DNA of 64,000 nucleotides, taken from assembly GCF_032062135.1 (NCBI RefSeq), contig NC_092863.1, forward strand, positions 15,875,983 through 15,939,982. The letters run 5' to 3'. Shown here piece after piece: positions 54,701-64,000 of this stretch. This stretch comes from Pyxicephalus adspersus. Lineage: Eukaryota; Chordata; Amphibia; Anura; Pyxicephalidae. The position numbers were made by a program, and so were the translations under genes. The notes below the pieces were generated by a model. That model saw only the letters and a program-made list of their open reading frames with translations. It searched no databases and had not been told where the DNA came from. The stretch's first letter is position 1. Each line of letters begins with the position of its first letter.

Positions 54701-57700
54701 TTATGTATAAGAATAGGCTATCAGGTCTTTTATTGCTATTTTTGTACAGACTTTAGTAACACCAATAATCAAAACTAAATTATTATGCGCTATTTTGATG
54801 ATTCTAATTACAGAATTTGAGTAGATGATATGGTGATTAAGCTATCAATGTCTTATGTTTCTCAGAGACCCCGTTGATGATATTTCTTCTCTTTAATTAC
54901 CCTGGTCTCCACAAACTGTCTATTATGAGGATCTTCCAATCTCCCTATTCAATTTTATATGTGCACAAAGAAATAGTAGGTTCTAGTGTAGCCAAAGATG
55001 TGCTGGAACATCTGAAATTCCCAATGGGACCATACCAAGACCAGAATATTAGGTACTAAATTCTCAGTGTTGTACTGATTTTTCATGACATACATGAGCC
55101 TACTGTATGTGCCATATTTATTAAATATCTCCAATACTGGAGAAGATCGATTATAATGGAAGAGCCTTGGTTATTTAGCAAACTTGGAACAGATTTCTTA
55201 AAATCATTTGCCAATAGTTGGCAAATGTTTTTAATCCAGAACCAGAGTTCATGCTAGGTTTGTTGGATCCTCCAGGTTCTCCCATGATAGACAGCTTTAC
55301 TAAATCAGGTCCTACAAAACTTAAAATATTAGTAACATTTAATTATGTGTGTTGAGGTATAGATAAACATATATAATGTTTATTAAAGTAATTACATTGT
55401 TAAGTCCTTTATTAAAATACCATTATGATATATAGCACTTTGATAAAGTGGGATATACCCTTATACTTTCTGATAGTCATATTAGAGTGTTATGATATAT
55501 TATAATTGCCATAACTGCCTAGCCCCCATGACTTGAGCATGCATGGAGGCGTCTCAGGGTGATACAAAATTTGGCAAATGACTGGAGAGCTCACAAGGGT
55601 GACAGGTCAACAATTACAATGAGGCCTGTAATCTTCAAATCATATACAAGAACAAGTCAGAGCCAAAGTTATACATGGAAAGTCAATGTGATATCCAAAG
55701 GCGGAGAAAGCACAAGGTCAGAGGATAGCTATAAAAATATAAATTACAGTCCTTATCCCTAAAATATGTCATCTTTGAATAAACAGAAAACTGGTGTACA
55801 GACCTTCTTCAAGGAGTAATGGATAATACTCTGGTTTAGGTTGTTTGTAGAGTACTTGAGGATGTAGTGTTCAGGCCCAACAGATGCTTCTCTGCCTCTC
55901 TGCTGTCATAATCACTTAGGATTTATATCACTTAACTTCAACTATATGACCGTAGGTCATTGAAACTTTATTTTTTCAACTCTCCAATCCAGAATTTAGA
56001 TTAATAATAGCCCAAAGGGAGTCCAGAATTTCTATCCACATACATGGTCTTACCAATTAGACATTTATTACATTGGAAGCCATATCCACCCCTGAAGAAG
56101 CCTTTTAAGGGTGAGATGACTTTGATTAGGTATTTACACTATGGAACTAACTTTTTTAATTAGCTAATAAGAGACTGCTAACTTATTTGCTGACACTTCT
56201 TTATAGGAATATTTGTATAGTGCCTATAACCAGGCAAAACAATAGGTTTATGGGTAATATTGGTAATATGTCAAATATTAGGTATGTAATTATTCACTTT
56301 GATGACTTGAGTTTGTGAAACACATTCATTTGTTTGCCACAAAGACCTTCTTATGTCTTTTCTTTGTTCGTGTTCAGGGACCAACCATATTACCTGTTCC
56401 TAAGTAATATAGGAATTGCCAAAATAAAACCTCATTTCTGTGCTTGAGTTTGATACAAACATGAGTTGGGGAATACAGTCCTTAGGAAATCAGAGTCAAA
56501 TGTTGACCTGGTTTCATTGTTTGATTGATTAGCACTATTTTAAATGATATATTGATACCTGTATGAATATACTAAAAAAAACATGCGGTATTTATATGAA
56601 TATGTATGAATATGTATATGTATAATATCAATATACACAGGCTAATACATACATGCGGTTTAAAATCCATGGGAGATAAAACTGGGAACTAAATGACAGT
56701 GAAGGATGAACTACTACAAAGTAAATAGTCAGTCTCATTGGATTGGTCACAGGTTCATTTTAAGGTAAACCCTGTGAATGCATTTTTTTACCATGTGGTC
56801 AGTTTTATTTGCCCAGCTGTGTAGCAGATTTACTTAAACTAGTTTGAAATACAATTTTACTTATAATAAAAAATACTCTTTGAAAGACATGCAGATAATT
56901 ATAAAATATTGATAAAAAGTTTGAAAGTACCTACCTGGAAAATAGAGTCTTGTTCATATTGGTGAGGAATGTATAAGGTGTGTTCTCACTTTTTAGGGAA
57001 ATAAAAGCCTCACAAGGTACTTCTGGAAGCTTGATACAGTAGAAAACTTCCTTATATTTCCCATCTATATATTTACACATTTTTTCTTGTGAATTCAAGT
57101 GCAATCCACATTTCGTATGAACCTCTTGGCCTTTTTTAAGGAATTTTCCTGTGTAGCTGACATAACTGTATCCTATATTTCTTCCTTTCCACAACAAAGC
57201 TACTCCTTCACTGGGATGCATCAGCAGAACGGATATTTGTACTTGTCCCTCCCAAAATAATGTAAAATAGATATTATAAGTTCCATTGTTGAAGTCCTCA
57301 ATTCTTCCAGAAGTCCCAGCTCCAAGGTTTGGTGAAAAGATTCGGGCTCGTAGGAAATCTCCCCCATAATTCTTCTTTTCCCCCAAATAATTGAACATCT
57401 GAACCTGAACGATCAATGTGTCTCCAACACAGTATTTAGATTTGGAATTTTTTATGATTGCTGTGCTTTTGAGTGCGCTGGTGGTCTTGTTTAAATACAT
57501 GGTATACCTTTGGGGAATTGTACCATTTATTTTAGTCGTTATCTCAGTTATTTGTTGGTCAATGTTTTTGGGTTTCAGTGCTGTGGCAATGTACCCAATG
57601 TATCCATAGGCAGGAACCAGATGATAATTTTTATTGAAAAAGTGAAAACTTGATAGCTGATGGGAAATGGTCAACAATTCTCATGTTACAAACAGTCCTT

Positions 57701-57839
57701 ATCCACAGATACATGTTAGGTATTAGCTCTACAACAAAGAACCTACCTGACATAAGTTTAGATAAGCGATGTAGGTAAACACCAATATAGCTGTACAAGA
57801 CAAAATGATCATATAAGTTTTGCTGGTTGATTTGTACAT
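48736..57839 (-). CDS. NXPE family member, copy 5 (intact, 5 coding exons)
   Basis: Coding exons are 57839-57747, 57656-56935, 51884-51823, 50746-50528 and 49271-48736, in phases 0, 2, 1, 1, giving 543 residues. The first exon encodes a type II anchor at about residues 9-27. Exon 2 holds the stem and the neurexophilin-like domain (NYGGDF, LFWEGQV, and several Asn-x-Thr/Ser sites such as NGTY). Exon 4 holds GDS at 349-351, and exon 5 ends with NVHPPE (His525) and a terminal SYIC. Exons 3, 4 and 5 have the same lengths as in copies 1 and 4 (62, 219, 536). The 5 kb intron 2 contains two SINEs and two foldback repeats. Its sequence is closest to dead copy 3 and then to copy 1. A glycan-modifying role in the secretory pathway is inferred from the family. 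Confidence 0.92.
49560..49940 (+). mobile_element. L1/Tx1-type LINE 3' end
   Basis: The segment ends in GTCTCAATAAAATTATTT and an A run, the form of a LINE 3' UTR and tail. No coding part is left. It lies in the last intron of NXPE copy 5, in the opposite orientation to the gene. Confidence 0.5.
51388..51708 (-). repeat. tRNA-derived SINE (second copy)
   Basis: Close relative of the copy at 42494-42817, same orientation, with the A- and B-box-like sequences at the high-coordinate end and the TATAAATAC/ATT tail at the low end. It lies in intron 3 of NXPE copy 5, about 115 bases past the 62-base exon. Confidence 0.85.
53264..53488. repeat. Foldback MITE
   Basis: GCCTGATTTTTGCAATCTAT at the left and its diverged complement at the right bracket arms that share GCACTTTCATC and AAGCTGGGT with their complements. 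A diverged relative lies at 55115-55315 and a partial one near 63285-63362. It lies in intron 2 of NXPE copy 5. Confidence 0.75.
54077..54330 (+). repeat. tRNA-derived SINE (third copy, diverged)
   Basis: Plus-strand copy of the same SINE family, more diverged and missing part of the core. It still shows CACGGTGGATTAG, CCCAGGTTCCAATG and GTGGGTTTCCTCCCACAT in order. Confidence 0.75.
55115..55315. repeat. Diverged foldback MITE
   Basis: Same family as 53264-53488. ATATCTCCAATACTGGAGAAG on the left corresponds to the left arm there, and the right arm ends in TTTACTAAATCAGG. The centre holds a short palindrome around TTTGCCAATAGTTGGCAAAT. Confidence 0.65.
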
Positions 57840-57939
57840 TGTATTGGATCTCCTGAAATAGAAGTGAGGTGAAGTAAATTAGAAATGTAATCCATGATTT
57901 ATAGTATAATAAAAGGGAAGTCTCATAAAGAATGGCCAA

Positions 57940-59000
57940 TGTTTAGGCAATTTCCATGTTCACTGCCTTTTGGTGGTAAATGTAAGATATGGCTAGGTAA
58001 TGTTCACTTCTTCACACTCACAATACAGTAACTTATAGTAGACACAGTTATAGGATAAAAATATATTTTGCTACAAGTTGTTCTTTAAGGCCTAGTTGTA
58101 CCCCCCCCCCCCCCCCGAGTGTAGTCACCTAATCTAATACTTACCTCTGCCAACATTCCAATGAGCTCTTCTGTCCATAGCTATGCAGACTTTCTTCAAG
58201 AAGTGTCCCCAACAGTTCTTAATCCTGTTCACATGTACCATGGCCCCATGTCCTCTTTCGAAAGAGAGCCATACTCTCCAGGAGTGCTGCAGGCTACTAA
58301 AAGTAGCTACCCATAAAAATGAATGGAGCACTGCCACAAATGCATTAGATGCAGAGAACCTAGTGTGGGGTGTTACTGTGGATTTACAGGTGATGTACCC
58401 ACCACAACAAAGAAAAATAGTTGGAACTTTAAAGACCCATTTTTAATTGTCATTGACCTTCCCTATATCTGACTACATCAAGGCTGTGTCATGGATTTTG
58501 TTTCTTAGCTGGTAATTCCTACCAAGCAAACACTGATAGATGCTGTAGGATCACCATGTGACAGTTTTGTAAAAAGTGTGCTATATTAGTTAAAAAGGAA
58601 CAGGGAAGAAATCTTTACGGATCTAACATACCTTGGCTTTATGCAAGGGTTTCTCATTAGATGTGTTGCGATTACATGGGACCTGATTTTGCTGGGACTT
58701 CCCTTTCCACCTGATGGCGCTCAAAGAAGGGGCCTCTGCAGCATTCCACTTCATTTCGGATCTACCTTCCTTTTTGGCTACTTTTGCCCTTCCCCAGATA
58801 TCACTACCTGACTGGCCTAAAGGCCCATGTATTCTAGATGATGATTAGGCCAGGATTGGTCAGCGCAATGAAATTGCAGAAACAGGCTCCAAAAGTATGG
58901 CCAGAGTAACTCTGCTCCTCCACACTCCTAATTCTCTCTGAGTTGTCATAGCTGTTTTCCATGGTGATGGATCTGTTAAAATTTCAAGTTGCTTTTGGAA
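57940..59000. other. Intergenic, no gene recognised
   Basis: Sequence upstream of NXPE copy 5. It contains a run of about 17 C residues near 58100. Short open frames overlap on both strands (58134-58446) without any domain resemblance. Confidence 0.5.
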
Positions 59001-59029
59001 TGTTAAAATTTATATTTGTTTGATGCTGT

Positions 59030-60095
59030 TTGGGAGAACCGTTATCTCCATACCTCCCTTTTCAATTGAATTTCTGGAACGAAGCACAGTTGTCACATTT
59101 TCTAGGCTCTCTGCCACGAGCATCTGCCTTCTAGAGACCATTGATTTTATTTGAAAAGATGTGCACAGGGTTAGGTAATTTGCACCATGCCTCTTTATAC
59201 TATATCCTCAACCTGTCACCGGAAGATTATACGCCATCATTTCTCTGCTCATAGGAGCAAGAATTGGGGTTGAAGTTCACCCCATCACAAAGGGAACAGG
59301 TGATTAGGTTTACTCATAAAACATTCATCCACAGGTTCAGGAGTCGAGTTACAAAATATTGTCTAGATGGTACTTGACGCCTGAGAGATTACATGCTATG
59401 TTCCCTGCAGAGCCAGGGTTGAGTTGGAGATGTGGTGGACAAAAAGGGACCATGCTACGTTTTCTGGACATGCCCTATGATCAGAGATTTCTGGGATAAG
59501 GCGAAAGATGTATGCCAGAAATTTCGGTGTACGATGTTCCTGATGACCCGGCCGTCTTCCAAATAATAATTTGGTGATCAAACACCTTTTGAACGCTGCG
59601 AAAGCATGTGTTCCGGGCATGTAGAAGAAGGCTGGGAAACCTAATATGAAATTATGGCTCCACAAGGTAAATTTAATAATGCTTATGGAAGACCTCACAT
59701 CGGGGATCCATGATAGAAATGAGAAATTTATATCCACCTGGGCCCCTTAACTTTTCAGAAATCTGCTGAATATAAAGCGATGCAGGGTCTTTAATTGTGA
59801 AACACTGCAACCTAGGGTAAATGTTGTATTTAATACACTGAATTTTGTACGATTCTGTACGGGTTTTTGTAGCCATTTGGCTGGCATCTTTCAGTTTATG
59901 GAAACATTATATGACATTTATAACAATTGTCTTTCTTTCCTGGACTGCGTTATAAACATGAGACATTTGAAATCTACTCTTTTGTTCATCAGGACATTTT
60001 CTGCTCAGAGACAATCCCCCCACCCTACTATTCCTTATCTTGAAGTTTCCCTTATTTTTGATTTTTTGGCATATCTAAAAATGTGTGAAAAATAA
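59030..60095 (+). pseudogene. L1/Tx1-type ORF2 relic
   Basis: Broken plus-strand frames resemble the C-terminal end of an L1/Tx1 ORF2: a TPERLHAMFP-like stretch, then LSWRCGGQKGT, then a tryptophan-rich region. Many stops and shifts are present. It is the same protein region as the LINE at 41.6-42.4 kb but much older. Confidence 0.65.
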
Positions 60096-60179
60096 CATGT
60101 TTTAAAAAGGAACAGGGAAAATGCAGTCACCAGATATAGAGGTCTAGTAATCAATATTTTTATTAATAAGTAGGATTTA

Positions 60180-60610
60180 AATAGGGGTACAACAGGGTAC
60201 ATCAAATAAGGGTACAAGGGTACAACAAATATGGGTTGTAAATAACAGACAGGGACAGATCTTACAATCTAGGAGGTGGGGAAGTATCACACAATAGGAG
60301 GGGAGATATGGAGTGGTGGAAAGTAGTGAGGGTTTAGGAAACAGAAGAAGACGGGTTGGCAAGTTTGAAAAGATGGGTTTTGAATGCTCTTTTAAATTAA
60401 CTGAAAGACCGATCCGAATAGGACAAGGTAGAGCTTTCCAGAGAGTTGCAGTATCTCTAGAAAAGTCTTGGAGCCATGGGTGTGACAAGGTTATGAGTGA
60501 GGAAGTCAGTAATAGGTCACCTTGGAGTATTTTTCTACCAGGTCGGAAAGGTAAGTGGGGCAAGAACTGTAGAGGGATTTGAAGACAAAGCACAGGAGCT
60601 TGAATCTAGG
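60180..60610. repeat. Interspersed repeat, unassigned
   Basis: Contains phrases such as GGGTTTTGAATGC, GAGCTTTCCAGAGAGTTGC and AGTCTTGGAGCCATGGG, a non-coding pattern I recognise as common in amphibian genomic DNA. The open frames on both strands (60177-60593 minus, 60313-60582 plus) are treated as by-products. Confidence 0.4.
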
Positions 60611-60639
60611 TAATGTATAGGATCTGCTTTAACTAGGCT

Positions 60640-63600
60640 TACTATTTTCAGTTTTCAAATTCTTGCTGACTAATTACCTACATAACAAGTTCCAACAGGT
60701 TTACCTAGATTTGTAAAATTTATTTGTTTATATATAGATGTTCTAGAATTTTTGTATTCATTCTCTTCAAAACAAATGTAAGTAAGCCCAAAGTCTGGTA
60801 TCACATTCCAAAATGTAAAATAGAAAATTCAGATAGTGGAACTATTAAGGTACAAAATACTGTTTAATATATTCATATGAAAAAAGAATAAATCCAACAA
60901 TAAAATTACACACAAGCACCGAATGCTTAACAATAGTCCTTGCAAGTCTTGCAATTTATAATCTCCATTTCTATACATGTCTGCTTTCTAGTACTCTTAC
61001 GTGTTTCTCTAACGTTGCTGCCTCAGGAGAAATACCAATTATTCTACAGTATGATCACTTGTTCCAATGTATGCATGATAGTAAATAATCATGCCATCAC
61101 ACTTCAGTGCCATATAGGAAAAGCCAGAATAAGGAATCAAAAACCACCTAATTCCCATGCTGTAAAAACTTAAAGAACACAACTTATTTTAAAGCTAAAA
61201 ATTCTCCATTTTCTTCATCCAATCATTCTCTCATTCATTTGACTTATAGGAATGGCTTTCAAATGTGTGAGGCTTAATTCCTGCCCCGTTTTCATCATTT
61301 AACACAGTTGCCACATATTTCAAAAACCAACCACCCCAAAGGCTCTTCGTGAGCTGGGCATCCATAGACATTCCCTTCCTGCAAATTCCTAATTCATATC
61401 TGCAGAAAATCCAAATTTCTTTATCCATGTGAATGATTCAGAGCTGCCTCACACTCACTCTCAGTGGCAGCACTAGGGTTCATGGAATGTGTAGTCTAAT
61501 GCAAACTGGTCATATAAAATTCTTCATGTTGCTGTGAAACAAAAGAAGTGAAAACTGCAACACCATGCACAGCAGGGCATTTTTACAAACCTAAAATAGT
61601 ACGTTTATAAACAATTTTAAAAGTTTGACATCCATTTCCTGCTTTAACAGGGTCAACTTACTGTGTTTAAGTAAGTTTAAATGTGTGCATAGCAAACTGT
61701 TTAATATTGTTGTGTAATTGTATCTATTTTATATTCTTTTGGCCATATTTGTCTAGGACAGCCTTTTTCAGCCTTTACCCTTAAGGGTAAATAATTTTAG
61801 AGTGTCAGTAAAAACCTTGCTATATTCAAAAAATAGGAAATTAGCTGTGGTATTGGTTGTAAGAGGGAAAATCCCCCTTTATATATTTGGTCAGAATGCC
61901 ACCCTTACAGGCAACTTGGAGGTCATAAAACTGTCTCTTGCCACTATGCAGGCATCATCATATGGGAGCTCTAGGAATAATTGGCAACTTCTGCAAGAAC
62001 ACTGGATACAAATGGCTGGTCTAGGGTTTTATGGAAACAACTTTTATGGATATATGTAAAAACAGTCTTTGTGTTGCACAGCTATAAGAGAAGCTGAAAT
62101 TGATAAAACATATATATTTATAGTTTGATCTTTTATTCAGACATTGTATTTTGCATTTAACAAAAAAAATCCAATGTGGAATCATGCCACTTATGCAGTT
62201 TAATGCCTCCTAAAGACATAACAGCTAATCCTGGATGCGCTAATCACATCAAAAAGGAGAGAGTTTTATATGATGTACAAATATATACACTTACTGTCAG
62301 TAAACAATTATATCTTCATTGAGCAATAACTTGAATAATATAAACTAATCCTAAAATGGCTACCATTCCTCAAATGCCCCAAAAAGGGTTTGTAAATCTA
62401 GCAATGCACTTATCTAAGGAGCTCTCTTTGGTCTGCTAAGAATATCATTGAAATCATTTTGTTGTATCTGTTTGGTAAATTGGAAATACAGAAATGTAGT
62501 GAGCTGATAATTTCTTGTACTCTGAGTCTGTCCTCTATTATCTCCGAAGGTCTGCAGAAGCACATTTGTGTTTTTTGAATACATTGTCATGTTAGAACAG
62601 AAAGTGTGCTACTAGCAGATTTGTCCCATTTTTGCTCATACTAAGAGATATTAAGAAACAATCTTGTTGTCATTGGAACAAAAATAGAAAGAAGCAAAAC
62701 ATTTTCAACTAAGAAATTATTTTCCTTAATTTGAAGCAATTTCCCTTTACTTGTCATGGGTATAGATCAGCAAGTAAATAGGAATCTCCAAATAGTAGGT
62801 TTTAACAGTTTCAACCGAAATCTGGATTTCACAATTAACAGTACATAATACTGCAAGCTTCTACCTGTGAAAGTGGTACTGAATTTCCATAAACACTTTA
62901 TACAAACTGATTCAAATATACGTATTTTTTAGACATGGAATGCATTTATCACTTCTAACATTCTTCTTACACAAATGCCTATCTAGTTATTGTGAAATAA
63001 AATAAATATACCCATGGTGTGGTATTTTACATGTATTTAAATGGGGGAAGAAAATCATGTGGGCTCAGTCTATAAACCTTTATTTTCCATTTTACTGGTT
63101 AGGTATTTTGTACTTTTGAGTTGGTGATGGGTCAGTTGTCTGTAAATGATCTTTTGTGCATTATTGTTGCCCACCACTGGATGATGCTTTGTCCTCATGT
63201 AAACTGTTAACAAACTCTAATAAAGTTTCCAACAACAAGAGTTTGTAACACGCTTTACAAATCTTTTGCTTTTTTTTGACAAAGTTTTTAGTCCTGCACC
63301 AAATCCATTATAGGTTTTTTGGATTACCCACAGTATATCTTCTCCAATCTTGGAAAGCTTGGAAACCATGGGTCTTACAGCTAAAATAGCACACAATTAC
63401 CCTCCAAGGGTTTCCATGATTGCTCTTCTTCACAAAGTAAAATAAAAGGGGGAAAAAGGCTGACCAAAGAAAACAAAAGTAGCCACCATAGCTAAGGACT
63501 AATGATGTGCACATTTTTTTCTGTGTGGTTGAAACAAGGTGCAGAAATTCTGGATTAATGCAGTAGAACTAAGTGAAACTGAGTCAGATGAAGAAAAAAT
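60640..63600. other. Gene-free upstream part of duplication unit 2
   Basis: No gene recognised. Several stretches match the sequence upstream of dead NXPE copy 3 (60640-60720, 62757-63050, 63075-63230, 63520-63590), partly in a different order. A small hAT-like start, AGCCTTTTTCAGCC, occurs near 61769. Confidence 0.5.
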
Positions 63601-63678
63601 ACTCCACTTTCAGCTCCTTTGGAAATTTACAGCCCAAGCAAGCACATGCATCTACAAATATATACAAATACAAATATA

Positions 63679-63686
<8 letters not shown>

Positions 63687-63721
<35 letters not shown>

Positions 63722-63772
63722 GTATAAACAATACAATAACGCACAAAAAAACATACAATAATACAATATACA

Positions 63773-63803
<31 letters not shown>

Positions 63804-63840
63804 TACATATATATATTTATATATATACACACACACACAC
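63687..63840. repeat. (TA)n/(CA)n compound microsatellite
   Basis: Two TA runs with interruptions, followed by TATAC variants and a CA run. The several overlapping open frames encoding Ile/Tyr repeats here are by-products of the microsatellite. Confidence 0.95.
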
Positions 63841-63957
63841 TTCAAAATAATGATTTAATAATTTTTTTTAATAAATAATGATTTTTCTGTTAAACAGCTA
63901 AAAAATTCAAATAAGCTAGTCATTTACTAGTACAATATGCAAGCTCAGATCTCTTAC

Positions 63958-64000
63958 CTTGTGCTGTCAGTCTTTGATGAAGTTCTTGTAGAACTAGTAC
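63958..64000 (-). other. Possible partial exon of a further gene at the window edge
   Basis: Read on the minus strand, the last 43 bases end in AAG followed by GTAAGAG, a strong splice-donor form, and two of the three frames are open. One reads as a Leu/Gln-rich helix-like peptide, the other as Ser/Thr-rich. Too short to assign. Confidence 0.25.

Larger units (their letters stand above)
43495..63600. repeat. Tandem segmental duplication, unit 2 (living NXPE pair)
   Basis: Counterpart of 22470-41200, containing NXPE copies 4 and 5. The matching gene positions are offset by 20990 bases (exon 5 stops) and 19438 bases (membrane-anchor exons). The difference reflects insertions and losses on each side. 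Edges are approximate because the upstream part is diverged and rearranged. Confidence 0.75.

Noticed and set aside
63573..63858. Four overlapping Ile/Tyr-repeat open frames on both strands
   Set aside because: Products of a TA/CA microsatellite.

Overview
This window is nuclear vertebrate DNA, most likely from a frog. It is AT-rich, its genes have GT-AG introns, and it is full of short inverted-repeat DNA transposons, hAT copies, L1/Tx1-type LINE pieces and tRNA-derived SINEs of the kind common in anurans. Everything I can support as a protein-coding gene lies on the minus strand. There are five members of the NXPE family (neurexophilin-like domain plus PC-esterase domain), three intact and two dead, and one complete ERCC6L (PICH) gene among them. 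The exon joins were built by hand from splice sites, reading phase and comparison between paralogues; no transcript evidence was available.

Layout from left to right. 0.4-5.2 kb: intact NXPE copy 1. 5.2-11.6 kb: no gene; a pyrimidine-rich minisatellite, a small hAT-type element and a 1.3 kb inverted repeat. 12.4-20.5 kb: ERCC6L, three coding exons, with a CpG-rich promoter at its 5' end. 21.4-22.4 kb: LTR-like and Tc1-like debris. 22.6-26.7 kb: dead NXPE copy 2. 29.1-30.2 kb: a complete non-autonomous hAT element with an 8-bp target duplication. 31.2-38.4 kb: dead NXPE copy 3, with a transposon inside a coding exon. 39.8-42.8 kb: repeats, including a LINE with a clean target duplication. 43.6-47.9 kb: intact NXPE copy 4. 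48.7-57.8 kb: intact NXPE copy 5. 58-64 kb: repeats and a microsatellite, with a possible exon of another gene at the very edge.

The NXPE copies fall into two types. Copies 1, 3 and 5 resemble each other, and copies 2 and 4 resemble each other. The pair 2+3 matches the pair 4+5 in order, orientation and intron sequence, and partly in upstream sequence, so a block of about 19-20 kb was duplicated in tandem. Both genes of one block have died while both of the other keep open frames. Within the surviving block, copy 4 has lost the conserved histidine of its esterase domain (His to Tyr), although its dead sister still encodes that histidine.

NXPE proteins are type II membrane or secretory-pathway proteins with an SGNH/PC-esterase fold, and human NXPE1 has been linked to sialic-acid O-acetylation. 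A role in modifying surface or mucus glycans is therefore a reasonable inference for these genes. ERCC6L is a mitotic DNA translocase and is functionally unrelated; it simply sits inside the array.
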